Below are positions 46,363 through 54,427 of a stretch of DNA of 64,000 nt, piece by piece. The notes under the pieces are model-generated. The model was not told where the DNA came from. It worked only from the letters and a program-made list of their open reading frames with translations, and ran no database searches. Source of the stretch: Lachnospiraceae bacterium (GTDB taxonomy: Bacteria; Bacillota; Clostridia; Lachnospirales; Lachnospiraceae). Within the stretch, counting starts at the first letter, position 1. Every line of letters starts with the position of its first letter. Where the stretch lies: contig JAQVCT010000009.1 of assembly GCA_028689655.1 (NCBI GenBank), positions 45,405 through 109,404 of the forward strand, read 5' to 3'. Both the position numbers and the translations under genes were made by a program.

Positions 46363-47808
46363 TTAGCCAACCAGCCAGTCATACATTTCCTGATACTTCT
46401 TCGCCGATACGGACCATGAGAAATCTGCTGCCATATCACGGTCAACGATCTTATTCCACTCGCGCTTTTTATTATAGTAGATTCTCTCAGCATAACGCAC
46501 CGCATCCATCATCTCGTGTGCATTGTAATTGGTAAAGCTGAATCCTGTTCCGGTACTCTCGAACTCATTGTAAGCTTCTACGGTATCTTTCAGTCCACCG
46601 GTCTCACGAACAATTGGCACAGTGCCATAGCGAAGTGACATGAGCTGACTCAATCCACAAGGCTCGAATAAGGATGGCATCAGAAATGCATCACAGGCTG
46701 CATAGATCTTGTGAGATACTTCCTCCGAATAATAGATATTGGCTGAGACCTTTCCATGGTATTTCCAGTCAAAGTGGCGGAACATATTTTCATATTTTTC
46801 ATTTCCTGTTCCCAACACCACGAACTGAATATCATCCTGACAAAGCTCATCCATCACACATGCGATAAGGTCAAGCCCTTTTTGATCTGTCAGTCTGGAT
46901 ACCAGACCGATCATCATCTTCTTATCATTCTGCTCTAAGCCCAGTTCTGCCTGTAGAGCACGTTTATTTTTGATCTTCTCTTTTCTGAAATTAATGGCGT
47001 TATAGGAATTGGCAATGAGCTTATCCGTCTCCGGATCATACTCTTCGTAATCGATCCCATTGACAATACCACGCAGATCATTGCTTCTCGCCCGCATCAA
47101 TCCTTCCAGACCTTCTCCGTAGAATTCTGTCTTGATCTCCTCCGCATAGGTATCACTCACTGTAGTGATGGCATCTGCGTAGACCAACCCACCTTTTAAC
47201 AGATTAGCATCCTTATAAGCCTCCAGCTTATCTGCGGTAAAGAAATATTTAGGAAGTCCTGTGATCTCCTCCATGGTCTTCACATCCCATTTACCCTGGA
47301 ACTTTAGATTATGTATGGTCATGACCGTCTTAATATTCTGATAGAACTCTCCTCCCTGGAAACGTTCTTTCAGATATACAGGTATCAGACCCGTCTGCCA
47401 GTCGTGACAATGAATCACATCCGGTTTAAAATCAATCACGGGTAAAATGGACAATGCTGCCTTGGAGAAAAATGCGAACTTTACAATATCCTGAAACTCA
47501 TCTGCACTGTATGGTTTATCTCCGGAGAACATCCCTTCATTGTCGATAAAGTAATAGGTAACACCATCTACCTTCGCCTCCAGAATGCCTACATACTCAT
47601 TTTTCCAATGGAAATCCATGTAAAAATGTGCCTTATATTCCATGATATCTTTCCACTGCTGTTTCATACACATATATTTAGGCAGAATCACTCTCACATC
47701 AAAGTATTGCTTATCAATGCATTTTGGTAAAGATCCCACAACATCTGCCAGACCGCCTGTCTTAATAAATGGAACTCCTTCCGATGCAACAAATAATATT
47801 TTCTTCAT
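46363..47808 (-). CDS. glgA: Glycogen synthase
   Basis: 482 residues. ADP-glucose-dependent glucosyltransferase of family GT5. N-terminal ADP-glucose site KTGGLADVVGSLPK, then HCHDWQTGLIPVYL, and the GT-B C-terminal end LFEPCGLSQLMSLRYGTVPIVRETGGLKDTV. The start at 47808 is fixed by GGGAGG 6 nt upstream; 17 extra in-frame codons are part of the leader. Its long leader carries four 56-bp repeats, each with two hairpins. No other glg genes are in the window. Confidence 0.97.
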   Translation of the reverse strand: MKKILFVASEGVPFIKTGGLADVVGSLPKCIDKQYFDVRVILPKYMCMKQQWKDIMEYKAHFYMDFHWKNEYVGILEAKVDGVTYYFIDNEGMFSGDKPYSADEFQDIVKFAFFSKAALSILPVIDFKPDVIHCHDWQTGLIPVYLKERFQGGEFYQNIKTVMTIHNLKFQGKWDVKTMEEITGLPKYFFTADKLEAYKDANLLKGGLVYADAITTVSDTYAEEIKTEFYGEGLEGLMRARSNDLRGIVNGIDYEEYDPETDKLIANSYNAINFRKEKIKNKRALQAELGLEQNDKKMMIGLVSRLTDQKGLDLIACVMDELCQDDIQFVVLGTGNEKYENMFRHFDWKYHGKVSANIYYSEEVSHKIYAACDAFLMPSLFEPCGLSQLMSLRYGTVPIVRETGGLKDTVEAYNEFESTGTGFSFTNYNAHEMMDAVRYAERIYYNKKREWNKIVDRDMAADFSWSVSAKKYQEMYDWLVG

Positions 47809-47864
47809 TGTAAATCCTCCCAGCTTTTCCTTTGTAATGCTATATCCCCTCTGCTTCATTGCGT

Positions 47865-48088
47865 ATTAACGTCATGCTCTGTGAGCATTCCTGACACAGA
47901 TTACTACGTAATCTGGTCTTATTAACGTCATGCTCTGTGAGCATTCCTGACACAGATTACTACGTAATCTGGTCTTATTAACGTCATGCTCTGTGAGCAT
48001 TCCTGACACAGATTACTACGTAATCTGGTCTTATTAACGTCATGCTCTGTGAGCATTCCTGACACAGATTACTACGTAATCTGGTCTT
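47865..48088. repeat. Four identical 56-bp tandem repeats with paired hairpins
   Basis: Units begin at 47865, 47921, 47977 and 48033 and appear identical. Each has ATGCTC-TGT-GAGCAT and CAGATTAC-TAC-GTAATCTG. The array stands between the glgA promoter -10 (48089) and its start codon, so it should be transcribed as leader. The gap 47809-48126 holds nothing else. Confidence 0.97.
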
Positions 48089-48094
48089 ATTATA
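48089..48094 (-). promoter_or_regulatory. Candidate -10 element of glgA
   Basis: Minus strand TATAAT followed by AAGACC, directly next to the tandem array. The -35 at 17 or 18 bp is poor. Each repeat unit ends in GTTAATAAGACC, a decayed copy of this -10 region. Confidence 0.45.
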
Positions 48095-48126
48095 CCTCAT
48101 ATTAGTGTTCAATAAAAGGGATAATT

Positions 48127-48660
48127 TCAGATATCATTGGTATTTCGATATTGAAGTCGAATCTTATCGGCAATCAGCGCGATGAACTCTGAATTGGTAG
48201 GCTTTCCTTTTCCGGTATTGATGGTGTAACCGAACAAGGCATCCAGTGTCTCCATCTTCCCACGGCTCCATGCCACCTCTATGGCATGCCTGATGGCACG
48301 CTCCACTCTGCTGGAAGTGGTCTGATACTTTTTCGCGATGGTGGGATACAATAATTTCGTGATGGAATTCAGCATCTCGATATTATCCACAGACATCATG
48401 ATCGCTTCTCTCAGGTATTGATAACCCTTGATATGTGCCGGCACCCCTATCTCATGTATCATAGACGTCACATCCTTTTCCAGATCATGGATCACAGGCT
48501 CTTTCGTCTGAATCACAGATTCCACACCATTCTGCATCTGCTGGGTATTGGATGGTACCGTTATCATAATCTGAAATTCCTTATCCTGGTTCATCAGATC
48601 CGTCAGTATCTTGAACACTTGCTCATTATCTTTCGTAGTTACTACATCAAGTTGTTCCAT
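48127..48660 (-). CDS. Spo0A-type DNA-binding protein lacking the receiver domain
   Basis: 177 residues. The C-terminal 105 residues match the Spo0A effector domain very closely: [54 protein letters not shown] and [16 protein letters not shown]. The N-terminal 75 residues ([16 protein letters not shown]...) are too short for a receiver and lack its Asp and Lys motifs. GGAGGG lies 5 nt before the ATG at 48660, and only 210 bp separate it from the next gene, so no receiver is hidden upstream. It may bind 0A boxes without phosphorylation control. Whether a full Spo0A also exists is unknown from here. Confidence 0.9.
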   Translation of the reverse strand: MEQLDVVTTKDNEQVFKILTDLMNQDKEFQIMITVPSNTQQMQNGVESVIQTKEPVIHDLEKDVTSMIHEIGVPAHIKGYQYLREAIMMSVDNIEMLNSITKLLYPTIAKKYQTTSSRVERAIRHAIEVAWSRGKMETLDALFGYTINTGKGKPTNSEFIALIADKIRLQYRNTNDI

Positions 48661-48776
48661 AATGACCCTCCATAATGTTACATTTTTGTTCATCCTGAAC
48701 ATCGGCCATCTTAAATTTGCTGACCGCAAATGGCTGATGCTGCATGTCACGTTTTCTTTGAAAACCCGACACATTT

Positions 48777-48806
48777 ATTATAAAGGTATGTCATTTCTTG
48801 TTGCAA
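48777..48806 (-). promoter_or_regulatory. Promoter of the Spo0A-like gene
   Basis: Minus strand: TTGCAA, 18 bp, TATAAT, giving a leader of about 110 nt. The nearby TGTGTCGGG is only a poor match to a 0A box. Confidence 0.6.
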
Positions 48807-48871
48807 CTCTTAGGCACCGCAATTTTGCTCTTTTTTCTCTATTCTTCCTCCCGCAAAAATTCTTAAGGATT

Positions 48872-50215
48872 TTACCTGGGTGCCACTTTTACTTCAATTT
48901 TCTTCATCACATTACAGTAAAGTGGTATGAGGAAAATAATGGCGGAGATCCATGCTGCCGGATCTGTGAAGCAGGCTGCCGTATATCCATACACCGGTAT
49001 CACAAAAACAGCCATACCCGTTCTGGCTACCATCTCAAACACCCCCGAGAAAAATGCCGGACCGCTATATCCCAGTCCCTGCACGGTACTGCGAAAAATA
49101 TTCAGAAGGCAGAGAATGATGTAGAAGCATCCGATGGTGCTAAGGTACTGCTGTGTCTTTGCAAGAATCTCCACGTTGGATGAATCCACGAACAGCGTGG
49201 CAATAGTACTTCCACACAGGACCAAAACAATACCTGCGAAAATGCTGTAGGCAACGCCAATGATGACACTGTCTTTCAAGCCCACTCTGATACGCTTAGT
49301 CTCCCCTGCACCCAGATTCTGTGCACCAAAGGTAGCCATGGCGTTTGCCAAGGCATCATAAGGACACATCGCCACCTGTTTGATCTTAATGGCAGCGGTG
49401 TAGGCTGCTACCGCCACGGAACCAAGCCCATTGATGGCACTCTGTAACATGATGCTGCCCACCGCCGTGATGGAGAACTGTAATCCCATGGGGATTCCCA
49501 GGTTCAGCAGTCTTCTCATCAATACCAGTCTCAGCTTTTTATCCTCCGGCTGCATCTTTAATATTTTAAAATGATGGTGCATATAAATCAGACATAGAAC
49601 TCCCGAAACTGCCTGCGCCAAAATGGTTGCCAGCCCCGCTCCCATCACACCCATATGGAGATTCAGGACAAAAAAGAGGTCTCCCAGAATATTTAAGATC
49701 GTGGAGATGACCAGGAACATAAAAGGCGTCCTGCTGTCCCCCAGTGACCGTATGATCCCCGACAATATATTATACAAAAAGGTAAAGGGAATCCCCAGGA
49801 AAATAACGATCAGATATTCATAAGCTCCCTGTATGATATCCTCCGGTGTGCCCATCCATCGCAGGATAGGAAAGCACAGGAGGCTGGTGGCTGTGGTCAG
49901 GAGCAGCGCCAGGATTGCTGCCAGGAACATACTGTTACAGATATATTTCCTCATATCGGATTCCCGTCCGGCGCCAAAACACTGTGCCACCGGTATGGCA
50001 AAACCGCTGCAGGTTCCCATGACAAATCCAATGATCAGAAATGTGATGGAGGAACTGGCACCTACGGAAGCCAGGGCTTTAATGCCCAGTGCTTTCCCCA
50101 CGATGATGGAATCCACCAGATTATACATTTGCTGAAATAAATTTCCCATTAAAAGTGGAATCGTGAACTGCAGAATCAACTTCATAGGAGTTCCGTGTGT
50201 CATATCTTTTGTCAT
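48872..50215 (-). CDS. MATE-family multidrug/cation exporter
   Basis: 447 residues with 12 membrane helices in two related halves. N-terminal pattern TIPLLMGNLFQQMYNLVDSIIVGK and ALASVGASSSITFL are typical of the NorM/DinF-like MATE family in clostridia. Exports organic cations with sodium or proton exchange; substrate unknown. It follows the ABC-F gene after 61 bp on the same strand and may share its transcript. Confidence 0.92.
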   Translation of the reverse strand: MTKDMTHGTPMKLILQFTIPLLMGNLFQQMYNLVDSIIVGKALGIKALASVGASSSITFLIIGFVMGTCSGFAIPVAQCFGAGRESDMRKYICNSMFLAAILALLLTTATSLLCFPILRWMGTPEDIIQGAYEYLIVIFLGIPFTFLYNILSGIIRSLGDSRTPFMFLVISTILNILGDLFFVLNLHMGVMGAGLATILAQAVSGVLCLIYMHHHFKILKMQPEDKKLRLVLMRRLLNLGIPMGLQFSITAVGSIMLQSAINGLGSVAVAAYTAAIKIKQVAMCPYDALANAMATFGAQNLGAGETKRIRVGLKDSVIIGVAYSIFAGIVLVLCGSTIATLFVDSSNVEILAKTQQYLSTIGCFYIILCLLNIFRSTVQGLGYSGPAFFSGVFEMVARTGMAVFVIPVYGYTAACFTDPAAWISAIIFLIPLYCNVMKKIEVKVAPR

Positions 50216-50276
50216 TTTATCTATTCCTCATATTATGTAATATCCACTTTATATTATTTCTCTTCTTACTCTCTTT

Positions 50277-52064
50277 TTAATTCACATTCAGCTTCTTTAC
50301 AATAGGTCCCAGCTGTTCCAGTAAGAGCTTTGCCTTGCCGAATTCTTTTTTCTCCAATAGCTGCTCCACACGCATTTCCAGTTCCTTTTTCTTCTCTTCC
50401 AGCAATAGATACTCTTTGTCAAAATGATTGGCATAGATCATCTGACGGAATCTGCGGATACTCATCTGACGCAGATGGTCGTCCTCCACCAGCAGCACAT
50501 AATCCATGGAATTTGCCACACTATAATAATCATGGGATACCATGAGTACACTGCCCTTATAATTTTCAATCGCCTGCTCCAATGCCATCTGCGCATAGAC
50601 ATCCAGATGGCCTGTAGGCTCATCTAATAGCAACAGATTAGCACCTTCCAGTGAGATCACCGCCAGTTGGAAGAGATCCTTCTCCCCACCGGACAGATCT
50701 TCGAAACGCTTTCCAGCATCCTCCTCCACGAACCCATATTTTCCAAGGAAGTCCACTGCCTCAGACTTTTTATGGAAACTGCTTTCTGCTCCTTTTTCCT
50801 CACTTTTTTCCATAATAATCTCTGTCAAAGTATGACCTGCCGGGTACAGTTCCCCTGTGACCTGGGAAAACATGGCAAGTCTGGTATGCTGGCTGATCTG
50901 TATGGAAGACTTTTGATTGTCACAGATTTCACGAAGCAAGGTGGTCTTTCCCGTTCCGTTTTTTCCAACGATGGCAACCTTATCTCCCAACTTCATCTGA
51001 AAATTCACATGTTCCAGCAGTTGTTCGTCAAATGACACCTCATAATCCACCAGTGATAAAATGGGTTCCGCGTCCTGTTGTACTTCTTCCTCCATCTGAA
51101 AAGAGATCTCCGGTCTGTTCACATAGACGAAGGGTGCTTTCGTCTTACGTGACTCCAGGCGATCCAGAAGCGTCTGTCTGGCATGCACGCTCCGTCCCAG
51201 AGACGCATTATCCATGGCTGTGGCATTGGCACGAATACGGTTCACGATATTCTGCTGGCGTTCAATCTCCTCCTCATCTTTCGCCACCGCTTCCTGCAGC
51301 TCCACTTTGGTGGACAACAGTTCCAGATTATAGTCCAGATAGGTTCCTTCAAATTCCTGGATATCCGTATCCTCCAGATGCAGGATATGATCAAAGCAAT
51401 GGTTCAGCAAATATCGATTGTGGGTAATGATCAGCAAAGTTCCCTTATGTGCATTGATCAGATCCTTCAATGCATTGATGTGGTCAAAGTCCAGAAACAC
51501 ATCCGGCTCGTCCATGATCAGCATCTTGGGACTGAGCATCATCTCCTTGATGACCTGGATCAATTTGAACTCACCACCGCTGAGATTGGATAATTTCTGA
51601 TTCTCCAATTTTTCCAGTTGTGCCAATTTTAACTGTTTTTTAATATTGCTCTCATAGTGGTCGCCATCTATGGCATCCTTTTCATCCAGGGCAGCCTGAT
51701 ATTCCTCAAAAACAGCATCCAGATCTGTTTCCGTTCCCATCTTATCGCACAGTTGGGCAATCTTATTTTCCAATGCCACGAATTCTTCACTGATAAAGGT
51801 AAAAACAGTGGTTTCCTCTGGCTTTTCCTCCTGGGAAAACTGGCTTACATACCCTATTCTACTATTTTTATAAGCTTCACTAAATTCTATTTTTCCCTCG
51901 TACAGATACTCATCCGGCTGGAGCATCATGGACACCAGCGTGCTTTTTCCCGTTCCATTGGAACCGATAAACGCATAGTGACCATCATCTGCGATGGTAA
52001 AGGACACCTTTTTATACAACTCTTTCTCCGGTATGGAGTAGGAAAGCTTTCTTACTTGAATCAT
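50277..52064 (-). CDS. ABC-F family ATPase (possible ribosome-protection factor)
   Basis: 595 residues, two ATPase domains and no membrane part. Domain 1: GSNGTGKST, LSGGEFK, LIMDEPDVFLDF; interdomain linker about 230-300; domain 2: GKNGTGKTT, LSGGEKD, LLLLDEPTGHLD; then a Lys/Glu-rich C-terminal coiled tail (KKKELEMRVEQLLEKKE). Antibiotic-resistance ABC-F proteins push drugs off the ribosome; others are translation factors. The attenuator-like leader (promoter, 17-residue open frame, terminator hairpin) and the MATE exporter next door favour a drug role, but this is inference. Confidence 0.9.
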   Translation of the reverse strand: MIQVRKLSYSIPEKELYKKVSFTIADDGHYAFIGSNGTGKSTLVSMMLQPDEYLYEGKIEFSEAYKNSRIGYVSQFSQEEKPEETTVFTFISEEFVALENKIAQLCDKMGTETDLDAVFEEYQAALDEKDAIDGDHYESNIKKQLKLAQLEKLENQKLSNLSGGEFKLIQVIKEMMLSPKMLIMDEPDVFLDFDHINALKDLINAHKGTLLIITHNRYLLNHCFDHILHLEDTDIQEFEGTYLDYNLELLSTKVELQEAVAKDEEEIERQQNIVNRIRANATAMDNASLGRSVHARQTLLDRLESRKTKAPFVYVNRPEISFQMEEEVQQDAEPILSLVDYEVSFDEQLLEHVNFQMKLGDKVAIVGKNGTGKTTLLREICDNQKSSIQISQHTRLAMFSQVTGELYPAGHTLTEIIMEKSEEKGAESSFHKKSEAVDFLGKYGFVEEDAGKRFEDLSGGEKDLFQLAVISLEGANLLLLDEPTGHLDVYAQMALEQAIENYKGSVLMVSHDYYSVANSMDYVLLVEDDHLRQMSIRRFRQMIYANHFDKEYLLLEEKKKELEMRVEQLLEKKEFGKAKLLLEQLGPIVKKLNVN

Positions 52065-52098
52065 GGGGTACCTCTTCTCTCTTTCATTTCCTTATTTA

Positions 52099-52152
52099 TC
52101 ATTGCTCGCGCAAATTTGAAAAGCCACCATGAAGGTGGCTTTTATATGGCAT
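52099..52152 (-). CDS. Candidate leader peptide of the ABC-F gene
   Basis: A 17-codon frame reading MPYKSHLHGGFSNLREQ, between the ABC-F promoter and gene. The terminator stem at 52119-52143 lies inside it. Its Shine-Dalgarno is weak (GAGAG, distant). The arrangement matches leader peptides whose stalling controls ABC-F resistance genes. No proof of translation. Confidence 0.4.
   Translation of the reverse strand: MPYKSHLHGGFSNLREQ
52119..52143 (-). terminator. Attenuator-type terminator in the ABC-F leader
   Basis: Perfect 10-bp stem AAAAGCCACC / GGTGGCTTTT with 5-nt loop and TTTT on the minus strand, about 55 bp before the ABC-F start codon. Confidence 0.75.
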
Positions 52153-52187
52153 ATGTATTATGTACTCTCTTTCAATTCTACTATAAC

Positions 52188-52216
52188 AGTATATGCAATT
52201 TCCCACATATAGTCAA
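52188..52216 (-). promoter_or_regulatory. Promoter of the ABC-F leader
   Basis: Minus strand: TTGACT, 17 bp, TATACT. The -35 is immediately after the stop codon of the ferredoxin fragment. Confidence 0.7.
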
Positions 52217-52402
52217 TTATAAAAATAATTCATTCTGTTTATATTCCGAACAGGATTTCTTCATCTTTTGGGCTCCAGCGGCTAATCGTAATGGATTGAT
52301 GGTACGTGCTTTAATTGGGCAGATACTGACACAGCGCATACAGGATATACATTTCCCATTGTCTGTTTTGTTTGGACCATTTCCCGGAATTGCCCCATAG
52401 AG
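52217..52402 (-). pseudogene. Truncated ferredoxin-domain protein (C-terminal fragment)
   Basis: 61 codons with no start, directly after the stop codon of the ABC permease in the same frame. The text GKCISCMRCVSICPIKART is a clear 4Fe-4S cysteine motif; the tail reads ...LRLAAGAQKMKKSCSEY. It looks like the end of a flavodoxin-ferredoxin (EFR1-like) protein whose N-terminus was removed. It marks the edge between chromosome backbone and the accessory region. Confidence 0.85.
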
Positions 52403-53023
52403 TTATAATTCCTTTTTTGCATATATTCTCAGTGTTATAACGTAGGAAAACGCAAAAAAGAGAATGTAAATAGTAATAAATGCCGCCATTCGTACGATGA
52501 AGTAGGAAATAAATTGATTAAGCACATTTAAGATCAGCACAGCCAGAGTGATTGCAACTAAAACGCTGATAATTAATACGGTTTCGCTTTTATCAGTACC
52601 TACAAGGTATGCGATAGGAAAAAATAGTGCACCCACAAACAAAGAGATTCCGATTCCTAACGCAAACATGGAATAAATATCATTACCAATTCCGTGCACG
52701 AGCATTGTAACCATGGTTACCGCCAGGGCAAGGCCAGTACCGACACCTAACCAAAAGATATAGGACAAATATTTACTCTTGATAATATCTGTTCGCCTAA
52801 CAGGCATTGTGATCTCAAATTTATTCCAATTAGAGATGGCGTCCTTTCGCGAACTTACAACTGCATTTATAGAAAGTGCAGTGATTGTAATATAGACGAA
52901 CAGTTCCTGTGCAGTAGGGTTCCCTGTAACCAGTACAATCGCAGCCACAGCAAGTACTATGGTCAAGAACAATTTGATGTTTCCAATGGAAGAATAAAAA
53001 TTATTTATCAACAAGCCTTTCAT
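52403..53023 (-). CDS. ABC-2 type transporter permease
   Basis: 206 residues with six membrane helices (for example LFLTIVLAVAAIVLVTG, IFWLGVGTGLALAVTMV) and the motif FEITMPVRRTDIIKSKYLS, common in the small ABC-2 permeases of YtrA-controlled operons. Its start overlaps the ATPase stop by 1 bp. Last gene of a regulator-ATPase-permease operon; substrate unknown, often linked to cell-wall antibiotics. Confidence 0.88.
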   Translation of the reverse strand: MKGLLINNFYSSIGNIKLFLTIVLAVAAIVLVTGNPTAQELFVYITITALSINAVVSSRKDAISNWNKFEITMPVRRTDIIKSKYLSYIFWLGVGTGLALAVTMVTMLVHGIGNDIYSMFALGIGISLFVGALFFPIAYLVGTDKSETVLIISVLVAITLAVLILNVLNQFISYFIVRMAAFITIYILFFAFSYVITLRIYAKKEL

Positions 53024-53883
53024 TATTTTTCCCCCTTTATATAGAGCAGCATTATTTCATCAATGGTTGCTGCATCAATCATTGCTTTCGGATATTTTTT
53101 CTGTGCAGAAGACTTATCTGCTACCAAAACATCCCATTCATAATCTCTTTTGCGATATACAATCATATCTTTCTTGTCCAAAGAGTCAAATTGAGCTGCA
53201 CCACATCGCATAATACCATACTTATATTTCAAATCGTCCTTAGACTTATTAAAAACTACCTTTCCGTTGTGGATAAATACGATATAGTCGGCCACCTTTT
53301 CTAAATCACTTGTGATATGAGAAGAAACTAAAATAGAATTGTTTTCATCCTGTACAAAGTCTAAGAACATATCTAAAATATCATCACGAACAATAGGGTC
53401 AAGTCCACTTGTCGCCTCGTCTAGTATTAATAATTTGGAGTTGTGAGAAAGTGCAACTATCACTGATAATTTCATTCTCATACCTTTAGAAAAGTCTTTG
53501 ATTTTTTTATTTCGTGGTAATGATAGTTGTTTCAATAAATCAAAATATCTACTTTCATCCCATGTTGTGTATGTGTTCTTAAAAACATGATTTAATTTCT
53601 CCGGGGATAATGCGTCGGAAAAATTGTTTCCGTCAAAAACAACACCAATCTCATTACGGATGCTGCAATCCATTTCCTGTTCCTGTTTTCCCAAAATGGA
53701 TATCTCTCCGGCATCTTTCTGTATAATTCCAAGAATCGCATTAATGGCGGTGCTTTTCCCTGCTCCGTTCTCTCCAATCAAACCCACGATACTCCCTCGT
53801 GGAACACGAAAAGATATCTCTTTTAAGACAAAATCTTTATACTTTTTTGTCAATCCTTCTACTTCCAATGCATACTTTCCCAT
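53023..53883 (-). CDS. ABC transporter ATP-binding protein (YtrB/BcrA type)
   Basis: 286 residues. Walker A GENGAGKST near residue 40, variant signature DFSKGMRMKLSVIVAL, Walker B LLILDEATSGLDP and switch His in SSHITSD. C-terminal extension of about 60 residues ending IDEIMLLYIKGEK, which is matched by a fragment at 59283-59360. Works with the permease that follows. It begins 2 nt after the regulator gene. Confidence 0.93.
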   Translation of the reverse strand: MGKYALEVEGLTKKYKDFVLKEISFRVPRGSIVGLIGENGAGKSTAINAILGIIQKDAGEISILGKQEQEMDCSIRNEIGVVFDGNNFSDALSPEKLNHVFKNTYTTWDESRYFDLLKQLSLPRNKKIKDFSKGMRMKLSVIVALSHNSKLLILDEATSGLDPIVRDDILDMFLDFVQDENNSILVSSHITSDLEKVADYIVFIHNGKVVFNKSKDDLKYKYGIMRCGAAQFDSLDKKDMIVYRKRDYEWDVLVADKSSAQKKYPKAMIDAATIDEIMLLYIKGEK

Positions 53884-53885
53884 CT

Positions 53886-54260
53886 CTAATCCTCCTGGTA
53901 AAACAGTTCCAACAATTCTATTAGTTTCTCAAGGGAAATACCGCTGGTTCTTCCAATCTCGGCAGCCTCCTGTAAGTACTCCTCTGCTTTCTTCTGTTGT
54001 TCCTCTTGATAAAAGTCTCTGTTCTGTGCGGATACAAAGCTTCCTCGCCCTACTGTTGTTTCAATAAAGCCGTCTCTTTGCAGATCTTCATAGGCTTTTT
54101 GAACAGTGATTACACTCACATGAATAGATTTTGCCAGGGAACGCATAGAGGGTATGGGATCACCTGTCTGTAATTCTCCGCTCATAATCATAGCTTTCAT
54201 CTGTGATGTGATTTGCTCATAGATTGGTTTACTGGTATTACTGCTAATTATGATATCCAC
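53886..54260 (-). CDS. GntR-family repressor, YtrA type
   Basis: About 124 residues. Winged-helix DNA-binding domain (PIYEQITSQMKAMIMSG, IPSMRSLAKSIHVSVITVQKAYEDL, GFIETTVGRGSFVS) followed by a short helical dimerisation tail, as in YtrA. The GTG at 54260 is preferred: AGGAGG lies 6 nt upstream, whereas the ATG at 54266 abuts it. Likely represses its own operon by the palindrome at 54286-54304. Confidence 0.92.
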   Translation of the reverse strand: MDIIISSNTSKPIYEQITSQMKAMIMSGELQTGDPIPSMRSLAKSIHVSVITVQKAYEDLQRDGFIETTVGRGSFVSAQNRDFYQEEQQKKAEEYLQEAAEIGRTSGISLEKLIELLELFYQED

Positions 54261-54285
54261 AATCATCCTCCTTCCGTACCATATT

Positions 54286-54304
54286 GTACTTATTGTTTAA
54301 GTAC
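54286..54304. promoter_or_regulatory. Operator of the YtrA-type regulator
   Basis: GTACTTA-TTGTT-TAAGTAC, a perfect 7-bp inverted repeat, starting at the -10 edge of the promoter and covering the predicted start site. Confidence 0.7.
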
Positions 54305-54333
54305 ATCATAGTTCATTATAAAACAGATGTCAA
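54305..54333 (-). promoter_or_regulatory. Promoter of the YtrA-type operon
   Basis: Minus strand: TTGACA, 17 bp, TATGAT. Confidence 0.75.
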
Positions 54334-54427
54334 TCTTCATTTCACCTGGAGTTTTGTAAGTCTGCTTCATTATCATTTATAAAACACAACTGTTCCGCCA
54401 GATCTCCAATAGGCTTCAATCTATCAT

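Noticed and set aside
47865..48088. Possible CRISPR array
   Set aside because: The 56-bp units are directly adjacent and identical, with no variable spacers and no cas genes nearby.
48660..48780. 0A box in the leader of the Spo0A-like gene
   Set aside because: TGTGTCGGG differs from the TGNCGAA core at two positions.
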